Positions 32,390 through 45,888 of a DNA stretch of 64,000 nucleotides are shown piece by piece. The notes below the pieces were generated by a model. That model was not told the origin of the DNA, searched no databases, and saw only the letters and a program-made list of their open reading frames with translations. Origin of the DNA: Leucosporidium creatinivorum (taxonomy: Eukaryota > Basidiomycota > Microbotryomycetes > Leucosporidiales > Leucosporidiaceae). The stretch spans positions 257,007 through 321,006 of the forward strand of contig BCKL01000002.1 in NCBI GenBank assembly GCA_001600635.1, read 5' to 3'. The position numbers were made by a program, and so were the translations under genes. Numbering within the stretch: the first letter of the stretch is position 1; the number at the start of each line of letters is the position of its first letter.

Positions 32390-33491
32390 TCACCAACTAC
32401 GCCTCGGCATAGGCTCGTAGACCCTCACTCCGTACGCCTGCTCGGCTCGACCGAGCAGCAGCCTTCCTCGGCCACGGCAGCTGCGTTTAGCCTGACCAAG
32501 GGAGTGACCAATCTAGGTACGCGATGAAATCAGTGCAAGTCTGCGTCAACTAAACAAAAGCAACAACTGACCCTGCGCGGCTCGCCAGAATGGTCATGCT
32601 CGGCGGGGCCGGACTCGACTCCGTCGCCGCGAAGGCGCTGGCTGGCAGGCACGAAGCGAGGCTTGAGAGCGGAAGCTTTCACAGGCGTTTTGAGCTCCTA
32701 TTGAGGTGAAGGGGGGTTCGCAACACAGGCACAAGCGAAACAGCGACGAATAGTTAGGGAGAGCGAAACGACGAGACGTGTAAACGCCCAGCTGCTGCTT
32801 TCAGACAGAGGCGAGAATACTCACCTCATGGTGGAAATTCTTGTACACCACTTGAGTGACCTTGAGGGCAGTCACATTCGTGTCAAGTCCGTAGCGAGCG
32901 CGAAGTTCAACCGCTGTCAAAGGTGATGGTGGCTCAGCGTGCGCCGGCGCTGGTAGACATCTCAGCATAGACTGTTGATACTCACCGTCGATACTGCTAG
33001 AGAGTAGTCTGAGGTTGGTCGTTAGCTTCCCGTACGAGACAATTCGGCGCCGACTCCACCTCGGCGGGAACGAATCTCCCGCTTGACATCACTCACTTGC
33101 TGTAGGTCAAGGTGGTTCCGAATAAGTTCTCAATCTTTTTGTACTGCTTATGAGCCAGCGGCATGTTGTCCTCCAGCCACTCGTCGCTGGCAGCTTCGGC
33201 GTCGGTGATGCCCTCCAACACGGCGGTGAACTCTCTGACGAGCTCCTTGGCTGCCTCCTGAGACGTGTAAGGTACAGCTCTACCTGTTTTGCCGAACCTC
33301 AACCATACAGCAGGATCTTGCTGTTCGAAGGGGATCTCGGGTTCGTGAGGAGGGGGACCGAGGAAGACCAGTTCGAGCAGCTCCACTGCCGCTTTGAGGT
33401 TGCGTCTGCGCTGGCGAAGAGAAGATCCATCAATTATTTGTCTATGAGCTTGATGGTGGGCCGCGTGTTCGGTGGTGATGACCATAGGCAT
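32390..33491 (-). CDS. member C of the three-gene family of unknown function
   Basis: Shares all blocks of members A and B: RRRNLKAAVELL, DEWLEDNMPLAHKQYKKIEN with LFGTTLTYSK, LLSSS after the first intron, ALKVTQVVYKNFHHE, a basic/acidic linker exon (ELKTPVKASALKPRF to EHDHSGEPRR), and a terminal exon ending LLGRAEQAYGVRVYEPMPRRSW. Intron phases agree with A: within the last codon of the first block, then phase 1, 0 and 0. The N-terminal half has an insertion (PPPHEPEIPFEQQD region) missing from B. Spliced length is about 250 residues. The start is the ATG at 33491 (MPMVITTEH); the open frame continues upstream without a convincing alternative. A TATA-like TTTAAATAG (33589-33597) sits about 100 bp upstream. 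Confidence 0.7.
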
Positions 33492-33588
33492 AGTGGAAGA
33501 AGCACTCGCCGACTCGCCGAGACTTCGATGGGACGAAGCTTGGGAGAGCAGGAAGGAGGTCGGTAGGTGGCGAGCTCGGAGCCAAGAC

Positions 33589-33597
33589 TTTAAATAG
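33589..33597 (-). promoter_or_regulatory. TATA-like element upstream of family member C
   Basis: The sequence TTTAAATAG on the plus strand reads CTATTTAAA on the coding strand, about 100 bp before the ATG at 33491. The spacing suits a fungal TATA element; there is no experimental support in the sequence itself. Confidence 0.4.
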
Positions 33598-33906
33598 CCT
33601 TGCTCCACGGCCCTGCAGCACTTGTCTAAAGCCTGCCGCACTGCCGGGCGTCTAAAGCCTACCGTTCGGCGATGACAATCTGAGCTTGGTGAGCGTCTCT
33701 CGGGGCTTTCTCTCTAACTACGCGCACTGCAGGATACTCTTCATTGCTTATCTACTTTACCCTGCACCCTACTCCAACCCCAGGATAGCCCTGCATTCAC
33801 TTCAATGTCGTCCCCACCCTGCTCGGCGAAAGGAGAACGAAGGGAGCACAGCCTGAATCTAGTTTTCTCGCTATGCTGAGCAGCTTCAAGATCATCTGCA
33901 TATTGC

Positions 33907-33927
33907 CAGCTCAGCTCAGCTCAGCTC
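33907..33927. repeat. CAGCT pentanucleotide repeat
   Basis: About four tandem CAGCT units in the divergent intergenic region upstream of the gene at 34251. Short and possibly variable in length; no further meaning is visible. Confidence 0.7.
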
Positions 33928-34250
33928 GTCGGTCTGAACGTACCGCCATTGGATCCCTTGGCTGAGCAAGGAGGCTCGCTCAAGCTCGGAGGGGCTGGAG
34001 AGGGGCAACAGGAAACGGAGAAATAGAAGTTGTAGCATTCCAACTCTGCCAATCAGCAAGTGCAAGCCTTCAGCCGAATTCTGAAGTTGGATAAGTTTGA
34101 TAACCATTAAGTCGAGGATCTGCAATGTGCCGGCGCCGGCCGCTTGAATTCACTTCTTGACCTCGAACCACTCGCTTATACTCGCTTCGACTTTGCCACC
34201 GCTCGCCTGTCACTCACCTACAGCAGCTTCAGCGCCCTACACAGCCCAGC

Positions 34251-35878
34251 ATGAACGACAGCCAGCCCATCGCCGTCGGCGCCCCTTCCCACCCCTCCCT
34301 CTCGCTGCCCGAGCCTCTGCGCCAGCTGCTCCACCTCCGAGTGCAGGCCGACTCTGCGCTGAATCACCCTTCACTCGAAATGGAATTGGCAGAAGGAACC
34401 CACGGCCAACAAGCAGGCAACGTCCGACAAGCCCTCGAAGCCACCATCGCCAAAGCGCAGGCCTGGCGAGGGGAGCTCACCTCCAAGCTGTCGGCCGAGA
34501 ACGAGGCGAGGGGGCTGTTTGTCGAAGCATGGGCGCTGGGAAGGATCGGCGAGTTTGATGGCACGAGCCCAGCGGAGCTGCCCCTTCGCCTGCAAGCCTC
34601 GTTAGAACGCTATCAAACCGCCGCTCGCCTCCTCAACCTCCCCGAGCCGCCGAGGCTGGACCAAGTGCCGAGCGTCACTCGGCCAAAGGAAGGACTCGCC
34701 CCGCTCGTGCTGCCCGAGGTCGCCAGCTGGGTCGGCGAGATGCTCGCAGAGTGGGCCCGAACGCAAACGACTTTGGCATTTTCGTCCTTGCTGCTCACGA
34801 GCGAGCAAGTGATTGATGAGGCTGCGCTGGCCGATTTGCTCGACATGGCATGCAGGCGTAACGTCCAAGGTGAGCTATCTTACTCGGATGGTGCCCCGCC
34901 GATCTCGACGCTGACTTTCGGTCTTTCACATTCGCCGCGCCCCCTCGCTGGAACAGCCCTCTTCACTCCCCTCGACCCTACCTCCCCCGCCGGCAACGCA
35001 CCTTCATCCGAGGAAGCCGGCACCGTCATGGGCAACGCCCGCCTCATCCGCGACATGTCGACCCTCATGCCCTTCTCCTCGGCCCCCTCCCTCTGGGCCC
35101 GTCGCATTCTCTGGGCCACCCACGTCGCCGATGTACGCTTCGTCGAAGCGAGCATGTCGGCCAACCGATTGGTCGATGCTGCTAGCGCCGCCGCTGCCGT
35201 CCTGCAGGACAAGACGACCGACGATAGGACGAGGAATGAGGTTCGCCAGGTCCTCGAGGCGACGATTCGGAGGCTCGTTCCGTTCGAGAGGGCTCAGGGA
35301 GGATGCCTACTCGTACTCGGACGGGTCATGCTCGAGGCGATTGGAGCTCTTTACCTCGGCAGGGATGAGGCGCTCCTCGCGGAGCGTAGGAGGAGGGACA
35401 GCTCGCGTGACCCGACGCAGGAGGAGGAGGAGCAGAGGGTCCCGGTACCAGAGAACGAGACGGTTAGGGAGACGAGGCAGGTCTTCATCCGAGGTGAGCT
35501 GCGACGTCTGGTTGTCCCCCATCGCCGAGCTAATCCCCTACCCTCTTCGCAGCCGCCGGCCTCTTCGAGAACGCCTACGCCTCTTTCCTCCGCACTCCTC
35601 AACACATGCGCTCCAAGCGCGAAGAGCGTCGCCTCCTCCGCCGCCTCGAAACGACCTACTGCAACCTAGAGGAGCTCGACAACGAGACGCCCGAGGTGGT
35701 CCAGCTGCGCTCCGAGCGCGTCGAGCGGGCATTGTGGATCAATGATCGCTTGTTGGCGTTGGGGGATAATGATGATGATGAGGCGGATGATGAGAGTGAT
35801 GCTGAGGGGGACGCGGGGGATGAGGATTCGGATGAAGAGCTCGGGTTGAGCAGTCGGCTGGGGAGGAGTACGATCTGA
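34251..35878 (+). CDS. unknown helical protein with acidic C-terminal tail
   Basis: I do not recognise a family with confidence. Three exons are joined by two good introns: about 34873-34960 (branch GCTGAC) and about 35492-35553, both phase 1. The product of about 490 residues is Ala/Leu-rich and looks all-helical, possibly TPR-like: SAENEARGLFVEAWALGRIG, LQASLERYQTAARLLNLP, VASWVGEMLAEWARTQTTLA, RRILWATHVADVRFVEASMS, then AAGLFENAYASFLRTPQHM and ERRLLRRLETTYCNLEELDN. The end is strongly acidic (NDDDEADDESDAEGDAGDED). Helical repeats plus an acidic tail faintly recall the fungal translation-termination enhancer ETT1, but no diagnostic motif supports that. There is no signal peptide or membrane segment, so a cytosolic or nuclear location is likely. 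Divergent from family member C. Confidence 0.7.
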
Positions 35879-36367
35879 GGGGCTGTAAGGGGTTCAGGGA
35901 TGTTGTAGTGACGAGGGAAGTACCGCCGAAACGACCAACAGTGCTGTTGTATACACGATTCGACTCATCTTGCTGCTCGGCGGAGAGGCTCTCGGCGAGA
36001 GAACAGCGAGTTGCTGATCCATAGGCTATTAGCATCTCAGAGACTCAGAGAGGAGGTTCTTCCAGCGTGTAGGACACTTGCTGAGGTGCAGTAACTCCCT
36101 CAGAGAGACATCTCTCGTTCGCTTCGGCGCTGCCCCCGCGACGGTTCGGCGAGGAGTCAAATGATGTCTCCTCTCTCGTTCTGCAGCAAAGCAGACTGGG
36201 ACTCCCTTGTCGTCCATTGTTCATCCTATTTCGGCAAGCCCTTCCGTCCTCAGCACACTTCAGAACCTTCATTTCGTAGTTAACGCCCTCATCCCCACCT
36301 GGGCGCCGCCCTCCTTCCCGCTCTTGTCTCCGACCACACTCTTGCACGAACAGCCATCCTGTACGGG
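35879..36367. other. intergenic region before the Zn2Cys6 regulator
   Basis: About 490 bp between two plus-strand genes. The short open frames on both strands show no domain. It holds the 3' flank of the 34251 gene and the promoter of the Zn2Cys6 gene. The word GCCGAA/TTCGGC recurs several times, but this is common across the window. Confidence 0.4.
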
Positions 36368-39300
36368 ATGAGTTCTTCACCTGAATCGACCAAGCCGAAG
36401 AAGACTCGCAATCGCAAGGCTGCTTCTTGTGAGTCTTGTACAGCTCCAGAATCCTCGTTCGCGTGTTGATGTCCCTTTCTACTTTACAGGCAACCCTTGC
36501 AGGCAGCGCAAGCTCCGCTGCAATCGTGGATTACCATGCGAATCTTGTAGTCAGAAGGGTACGTCTACTGCTGTACAAGGGCGAGGGAGCCTTCGGCTAC
36601 ACTTCGACAGCGAGGAGATCGGCGCACGGGAGTTACGAGCTGACCAGACTCGCGTCGTACAGGACACCCTGAGCTGTGCATTTGGGACTCGGATGCTGCT
36701 CCACCACTCTATGAAGCTCGCGAGAGGAATGAGACCGAGAACTTGAGGCATGAAGGTGAGCTCGTCAACTTCGGCGCTGAGGATGAGCGAGCCTGCTGAT
36801 TCCTTCTGTTCACCCACAGTCGACCGCCTCCAATCCCTCATCAGCGTCCTCATCGACTCCAAAAACTCCCCTCCCGCTCCACCCCAGCAGAACCCCTTCC
36901 CCAGCCCTTCCTACCGCGCCGACTCGACCTTCGGCGGCGGATCTGTCGGCTCGGAGCGTGGTGCTGCAGACGAGCCCAAGGATGAGGATCTCGCTGCTCA
37001 TGATCTCGCGCAAAAGCTGGGACATCTCACCATTAAGGCTTTCCATGTGGGGAACGACAAGGATAGCACGGATCCTTTAGTGAAGGAGGTGCGCCGAGCT
37101 TGACTTTTTGGGCTTCTTTGCCGCCGACTCGCGCTGACTCGCTGACCTACCCTCTCCAATCTCTCTCCTCTTTCTTCCGCTCTGACTGCACCACACCTCT
37201 CCTACACTACACTCGCACAGGCGCAAGAGATCCTCGACTCCTCCTCCCACGGTTCCTTCCCCTCCCCTCACGCCGACGGCAATTTCATCCTCAACTCGCC
37301 CCAACCCACCGCCGCTTTCTCCGTCTTCCCCTTCGCTCGCTCCCAAGCTACTACCCTCGAGATCCTCGCTCGTCTGCCCTCAAGAGCTCAGGCGGATGCG
37401 GCCGCGAGGTTCTACTTTGTCGGGACAGATTGGTACATGCATATGAGTGAGTCTGCAGCAGAGCTCGATGTTGGGCTTTACACTGGCGGTAATCGAGGCC
37501 GCCGAGACCGAGCTGGGATTCGGAGGAGCAACGGCGAGCGCCGAGATCCAATGCTGACCTCTTCGCACGTCGTCCTGTGGTGCAGTCCCTGCCTACATCT
37601 TCACCCAGCACGCAGAACAAGTTTGGATGGCTCAGGCGAGAGGGACGCCCGCTGATGGTGAGTAACTTGACGCCGAGAGTCGAGAGCCGAGCTGACCATC
37701 GCTCGGCGATCTTTTCGCAGCCTTCTCGCTCGCCATCGTCTTCGCTGTTTGGGCCGTCGGACTGTTCGGCATGTCTCCCAACAAGTAAGTTTTCCCTCGC
37801 TGTCCTCCTCTACCCTCACCGACCTCTCCGCCCCTGTCTCTCGCTTTTCTCGCTAACCGCCTCTGCCTCCAGATCCGCCGCCAGTGGTCTCCCCTCAACC
37901 CAAGCAGCCAAAGACGCCCTCGCAACCGAATGGCTCGAGCTCTCCTCCAGCGCTCTCGTTAACGGCCGCTTCCTCGAGCGCCCAACTCTCGAAGCCATCC
38001 GCGCCCTCCTCCTCCTCGCAACCCACTACGTCGCCCTCAGTCCCGGCGACAACGGCGGCGTCGGGATCGCCTACCTCGTCCTCACTATGCAGTGCTGCAT
38101 CACGCTCAAGATGCACAGGGATCCGGAGAAGACGCCGGGAAGGTACTCGGCAGGAGAGGCGGAGGATAGGAGGAGGCTGTGGTGGATGTCGTTCTTGGCG
38201 TGTCAGACGGCGACGACGACTTATGGACGCAAGACTTCGATGTTGCATCTCAGCGATATCGATACGAAGCTGCCTGCTGATATCGGCGACGAGTTGATGG
38301 GCTCCGGGAGGGGTGGAAATGGAGGAGAGACGATGATGACTTCGCTCATCATGCGTATCAAGGTGGCCATGCTCGCGGAGAAGATTGTGAGTTGTCAATC
38401 TTGCTCTCAGCTCAGTTTCTTGAGCTTCGGCGATAGCAGTGCTGACCTTTTCGCTCTTTCGCAGTCGGAGGAGGTTTTCGGGTGCGCCGCTTCGAGGCGG
38501 TGTCTGATATGGAGAATTAGAGCTGACCCTCACCCCCCTCCTACAGAATCCAGCCCGTCTCCTACTCCCAGGTCCTCGCCTTCGACCGTCAAGTTTCGCA
38601 ACTCGAGGCCGACGTCTTCACCCACTACGCCTACGCCTCCATCGACTACGACATTCAGAAGCAGCCGATTCGCGCTTTAAGATCCTACATGATCCAGGTA
38701 AGCTCATCTCAACGAGGCTTGGAGCCTGCAAGACCTGCTCGGCAAAGCTGACTTGCTCTCTTCTCGCCCATTCGCAGCTCGCCATCTGCCAAGAGCGCCT
38801 CCGCCTCCACCGCCCCTACCTCGCTCGTTCCTACGTCGACGAGACCTTCGCCTACTCGCGTACCATGTGCCTCAGCGCCGCCAAGCAGATCCTCGAGATG
38901 CAGGCCACTCCTCTGTGCCAGGCCCCCTGGAGTGGACTGCAGTACAAGAGCTGTCAGTCGGCCATCATCTTCTGTATCGACTTGCTCTACTCGCCTTACG
39001 GTAGCCAGGCGGCGAACCAGCGTGCCATGGTAGACGTCGCCCTCAAGACGATGGACAAGTTCGCTAAGGGCAGCGTGAGTTCGGACTCGTGCCGCTCACG
39101 AGTCGCTTCGCTGACTCTCTCCCATCACAAAGACCCTCTGCCGCCGTGGATCCAAGGTCATCCGCTTCATGCTCGCCAAGCTCCCTCCCAACTCGCCCGC
39201 CGCGCTCCCCTTTTACCAGCCCTCGCAGCCTTCGCAACCGAAGCGCTCTCGCACCGACTCAGACCCTCGTCTCTCGCGTAGCCCTCAGCACTCGCACTCG

Positions 39301-40059
39301 CAGTCGCACTCGCCTGGTCACGCCCATTCCCTCGACGGCCACCCCTCGGCGACGGAGGAAGCTCTCCCCCGCAAGATTCCTGCGCGCTCCGGCTCGGGCT
39401 CCTCGTCCATCCCTACCTCCTCCATCTACCCTTCGCCTCCCGTCCCCACTCCCGCCCCCATCAACAAACCAACCACTCAGTCCCTCCACCTCCCCGAGGA
39501 ACTCGGGAGCTTCGACTTCAATGCCATTCTCGGCCTCAGCTCCGCCTCCTCCACCGGCTCGGCCCCTTCCCCTCCCTTCGGTTTCGGCACCTCCTCATTC
39601 GGCAGCAGCGGCCAGTCGGGCCTTTCTCTCTTCCCGCCTCTTCCTCTTCCTCGGCACACGCCCTCCCCTCCCGTCTTCCGGCCCACCCTCGGCGGCAAGA
39701 GCAGCTCGGCGACGAGCTTCGACTTTGGCGCGCCGGTCGCTAGTGGGCTCGTCGGATCTGGACCTCCGCCCCTCGGAGGCGATAACATCGGCGCGTTCGT
39801 CGACGGAGGACAGAGGTCAGGAAGCGGCACGCCCATGCCTCGCAAGTCCACCGTCGGCGGCGAGGGATTCATCTTCGGCGCCGGCCTCGAGGGAGTCGTC
39901 GGAGTTGGAGCCGGGGGTGAGAACTACTTCAACCCTCTCGGGCTCGGAGTGATGGGAGGAGTGCAGGAGCAGCAGCAGTACGCTTTCGGAGGGATTGATG
40001 CGGGGTTGGAGATGGGACGTGATTTCGACTTCCTTTTTGACGGCGCTGGTTCGGCTTGA
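36368..40059 (+). CDS. Zn(II)2Cys6 fungal transcription factor
   Basis: A fungal-specific regulator with an N-terminal binuclear zinc cluster and a middle homology region. Splicing the first three exons gives KKTRNRKAASCNPCRQRKLR, then CNRGLPCESC, a fifth-to-sixth spacing of eight residues and CIWDSDAAPP. The cluster is therefore C-x2-C-x6-C-x5-C-x2-C-x8-C with basic residues between Cys2 and Cys3. A short heptad-like stretch (VDRLQSLISVLIDS) may mediate dimerisation. The fungal_trans domain spans about 37.2-39.1 kb: ARFYFVGTDWYMHM, AIRALLLLATHYVALSPGDN, AEDRRRLWWMSFLACQT, YGRKTSMLHLSDIDTKLPAD. The C-terminal third (39.2-40.06 kb) is Ser/Pro/Gly-rich with FGFG/FDFG motifs and ends in acidic-aromatic DFDFLFDGAG, a likely activation region. 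About nine introns. The target genes are unknown. Confidence 0.92.
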
Positions 40060-40588
40060 GAGGTGAGGAGGTTGAGCTTGTATGTAGACCACATGCTTTG
40101 GTTCTGTGTAGATGCTTCTGGGTTGAGATTGATCAGTACCTTTGTGCATGGAAAGCGTCGGAGAGGCCGCAGCGACACAGAGAGTGATCCGAACCATCGC
40201 CGAGGTCCGACGAAGGGTTGGCCAACTCAGCCATCGTCGCTCCCGTGTTCCGAGCCGGAGTGCAGCTCTATCGAGACAGACCTACTGCGAGCTTCAAGCC
40301 CTGCGCTGATCTTGTAGCCAATGGCTGCACGAGACAACGGGAGCCGGAGACGAGATCGGCGCTCCCTGGGTCAGGAGCGTATTCGCTCAGCCACCGCCGA
40401 GAGTCGAACAGAAGTAAGAACTACATAGATGGTGCTGCTTTGCCCCTCGACAGCCTCGCTCGCGAGCTGAGAGACGGACGACTTGAGGCGACTCGCAGCT
40501 CTCGTCTCTTTCGCTTCTACTTCAACCTCGTCTGCTCGTCTGCACCTCCGACAGCGTTGTACAGCAGAACAGTAGCAACCAGCACCTA
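40060..40588. other. intergenic region before SSU72
   Basis: About 530 bp between two plus-strand genes. No protein is supported. The region just before 40589 repeats GTACAGCAGAACAGTAGCAACCAG-like words typical of leaders here. It must contain the SSU72 promoter. Confidence 0.4.
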
Positions 40589-41768
40589 ATGAGCGACCGT
40601 GTGAATGACCCTCGGATGAGAAGCAACGCCTACGGGCGCGGTACGCCTCCTCCTCCGCCGCCGCCGCCGCAAGAACGGCCTTACACGCCGCCAACGGCTC
40701 AATCAGCAGCAGGAACAGGGTCTAGATATCCTACACCACCACCACCTCCACCTCCCGGCTTTCGCCCACCGCCAGGCAACTTTAACGGCGCGCCGCCTCA
40801 GACGAGCATTCCTCCTCAGTCGCAGTCTGGGCATTCTGCTGGCAGGGACTCGCCTGCGCATGGACTGGCGCCTACCAGTCCCTCCAAGCCTCGCATGACC
40901 TTCTGCGTCGTCTGCGCCAGCAATCAAAACCGGTCGATGGAAGGGCACAACGTCCTCTCGTGAGTCTCGAGGGAGCTGCTGTAAGGCCTCGTGGAGGTAG
41001 CTGACCTCTCCTTGGTTCGCGCATTCGCGCACTGCAGCAAGGCCAACTTCAAGGTCATCTCGGCGGGAACTGGTTCAGCGGTTCGACTGCCCGGCGCGAC
41101 CATCGACAAGCCCAACATCTACTCGTTCGGCACGCCCTACGAGCACATGTATCAGGATCTGAAGAAGAAGGACGAACGGCTGTGAGTCTCTTGGAACGCT
41201 GAAGCAGGTCCCGTACAGCTCAGCTGACCCGGTTCGTCTCTTGCAGATACACGGCGAACGGCCTGCTGCCCATGCTGGACCGGAATCGCAAGCTTAAGAC
41301 GGCGCCCGAACGGTGGCAGGAGAGTACGAGCGTAGCGGACGTGGTCATCACCTGCGAGGAGCGTTGCTACGACGCGGTTTGCGATGGTCAGCCCTTCCAT
41401 TTCGGCTGTCTTGCGCCGAGCTCGCTGCTGACCTTCGAAATCTCGCTTCTCGAATAGATCTACTGATGAAGGGAGGAGAAATGAACCGACCGGTGCATGT
41501 CATCAATGTCGAGATCAAGGATAATCACGAGGAGGCGGCCATCGCAGGGAAGGCCATGTTGGACCTCTGCACCGCTGTGAGTCGATTCGGTTCTCGGTCT
41601 CTTGCTCCGGATGTCGCGCTGACCTCTAGTCTTTATCTCACCTCCACTCGGCCCCTTCGTCCACAGATCGAAGCAGCCAAAGACATCGACGAGGAGATGG
41701 ATGGCGTCCTCGTGCGCCAGACGGACCGACACCCTCATCAGCTCCTTCATACAGTCTTATATTACTGA
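40589..41768 (+). CDS. SSU72: RNA polymerase II CTD Ser5/Ser7 phosphatase Ssu72
   Basis: Ssu72 removes phosphate from Ser5 and Ser7 of the RNA polymerase II CTD as part of the cleavage/polyadenylation factor. The catalytic loop [10 protein letters not shown] (C-x5-R) begins the conserved domain, followed by [57 protein letters not shown], the [16 protein letters not shown] block with the conserved Asp, then [17 protein letters not shown] and a C-terminal helix ending [12 protein letters not shown]. Introns interrupt at conserved-looking places and all keep frame. Unusually, about 100 residues precede the catalytic loop. They are Pro/Gly/Ser-rich with runs of 8 and 7 prolines, where most Ssu72 proteins begin almost directly at the catalytic strand. 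Confidence 0.95.
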
Positions 41769-42302
41769 ACTGAAATGCCGCGACGTCTCAGCTTACTCTT
41801 CTTAACCGTCAGCCGGACTCGTGAGCCAGCCGACTCGCTTTTTCGGCGTTCGCTGTTTCTCGGCGACTTCGACTCGCTCGCATCTCTCTCTCTCCTTCGA
41901 CTTCAGTCGCGGAAGGAGGATAGCGGTCACTAATGATCATAACACAAGAAGAGTCAAAGGAGCGCGAACGAATACCGAGGAGAGTAGAAGACTGGGGAGG
42001 CAAGAACATCGAGAGAGAGAGGGAGAGAAAACGAGGAGCTGAATAGAGGGATGCGAGAGAAGGGGATAAAAAAGCCGTGTACATGAAGAGAGGGGTGCGA
42101 TCAAAAGGATGAGAGGGTAACTGTTGCGAATGGAGGGTTGCAGTGGACGAATCGAGCCGAGGGTAGTCGAGTGAAAGGATGGATCAAGGGAACGAAAGCG
42201 GGTGTCGTTAAGTCGTAAAGGTAGTCGGAGAGGAAGGAACCGTGGATGGGAGGGGTAGCGGAGGAAAGAAGGGGGTGAGGCGGTCAAAGTTGTGCGCCGA
42301 GC
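41769..42302. other. convergent 3' region between SSU72 and the Rab gene
   Basis: About 530 bp between converging genes. Purine-rich on the plus strand (repeated GAGAGA/GAGGG) from 41.98 to 42.27 kb. Open frames in it are low-complexity artefacts. It must hold the terminators of both genes. Confidence 0.45.
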
Positions 42303-44104
<1,802 letters not shown>

Positions 44105-45888
44105 CCTGGTCTGCGCTCGCGCCCTCTGTAGCCTGTTAAAGGCGGAGGCGGAGTGTCCAGACGCGGTGCTCTTCGACTCCTCCGGCTGAGTGATGTCCTG
44201 CTCTGTAGGATGGCCCGCGAGTGTCCAGAGAGCAATGGGAGTTCGATGTAGGTTGTCGCTGATATTCCCTGCTGCACTGTAGTCGAGAACTGGCCGAGCG
44301 AAGCGTGACGGAAGGAGGAACGCGAGCGCTTCACGCTAAGCGGGCTCGAGCGGACGTGCTACAGAGTGAGCGAACGGGCTGTAGGAGAGAGCGACGAGGT
44401 GTACAGGTAGCCCAGTCGCCGCACCGAGCTGCTAGACGACGAGACGAGGCGGTTTGGAAGCGATGAGGAGGGAGCCAAGCTTGGGCGGGGCCGAGCGCGA
44501 GTCGGAACCAACCTTCGCAGCCGAACGATCGCCTTCGCTCAACCTTTTCTGCAGGACTTGCATGCCATCTAATCGTGTACTGTTCACTCCTCTCCCCCAT
44601 CATTCAACAGCACCTCCCGAGCTCGTCGCTTCGTTCAACAGGCGCGTCGAGAGGCAAGGGGGCTCGGAGGTTCCAAGATCATCTCGTTAAATTGCCTGTC
44701 ATCGCTGCCGGGCTTGCCAGCCGCTTCCTGGATAGAGGCCGAGAGCGAGAGCGAGTAGCCTGCTGTCCTGCAGCACAGCTCGGCCTCTCCCTACGAGCAC
44801 GGCGCTCCCCTCCCTTCTTCGCGAGCTTCCTCGTTGCCAAGCCCCGTTGCCAGCTGATGGTTCTCGGGTTGAGTGGTATGTAGATGAGGTGGGGCTTGCC
44901 TCGTTGCCTCACCTCCCGCCAAGTCACGTTTCCTGGCCCCTCTTTCCACACGCCAAACTATCGCCGAGATCGCCTCGATGAGCGCTGTGACATCTTCCCT
45001 GGATCTTGTACAGCCCAGCAGCGAGTACGGCTTGCTACAAAATTAATCTCCTGACGTCTATCAGCACCTGACTAGCTCTGTATCAATACTCGGGGCTCTG
45101 CAAGTTTCTCTCTGGGGCCGCCGAGCTCTACGTACGCCCGCTACACTAGACAAAGCTGGCGATCAGAAAGCTTCCTAAGCGCTCAGACAAGGATCTGCCT
45201 CACCTGCTCCCTCTTGCTGAGCTCTACGAACCCTCCCCTCGTCCCGTGACCTCACCTCCGAGCCAACCTTCGCTCTCCTTCGAGCGCCGCCAAGGTCAGG
45301 CCTGCCTCCCACGGTCAAGTTGAGTTCACACGTAGGTCTGCTCAAGGGAGCGGTCGGAGTCTGATGGGAGGTCTTCCACCTTGTCCCATGCAGCGTGAGG
45401 GTCACAACGGCCGAAAGCCTACCTTCGCCGGCGTGAGGCTGCACGTTCTGCAAGCTACTGCTCGAAGTGAGAACGTGTAAAAATCAACTTCTGTACATAT
45501 CGCTAGCGAAAGCCGCGGTAGCGTGCGGGTATGATCGGACTCCAGCGCACTCCGAGCAAGAAAGGCAAGAAGGCTGGCGCGAGACTTCGGTGCACTAGTC
45601 GAGCTGTAACTTAGCCGTAACACCTCAAGCCGCCAGCCAGGGAGCGTCGCAGAACTGCATACAGCTGTGAGTCACCTCAAACGATGGGAAGACAGCACCG
45701 AGGGAGACCGCTCGGCGCACGCGCGGTCGATCGAACTTCGTTCTCTCCCACAACGAAGAAAAGGTAAAGCATACAGGGCACTGCAGTTGGATAATTAGAG
45801 AACAGAATGTACTAAGAGCAACAAGACTAGACCGTACACGCTCTGAAGACCACCTCACTTCCCGCGACTCCCTCCCTCGGCGCTCCCG
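44105..45888. other. 1.8-kb intergenic region between the Rab and HSF-type genes
   Basis: One of the two longest gene-free stretches. Short open frames on both strands overlap each other and show no domain, coiled coil or membrane pattern. No tRNA cloverleaf or long repeat was seen. The left part must be the Rab promoter and leader, the right part the 3' flank of the HSF-type gene. The middle (about 44.9-45.2 kb) is less GC-rich than its surroundings. A non-coding RNA or a small multi-exon gene cannot be excluded. Confidence 0.4.

Larger units (their letters stand above)
33492..34250. promoter_or_regulatory. divergent promoter region between family member C and the 34251 gene
   Basis: About 760 bp between divergent starts. 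TTTAAATAG at 33589-33597 is a plausible TATA box for member C. An AGCTC/CAGCT pentamer run lies at about 33907-33927. The last 100 bases before 34251 are rich in CTACA words like other leaders in this window. No coding frame is supported. Confidence 0.45.
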
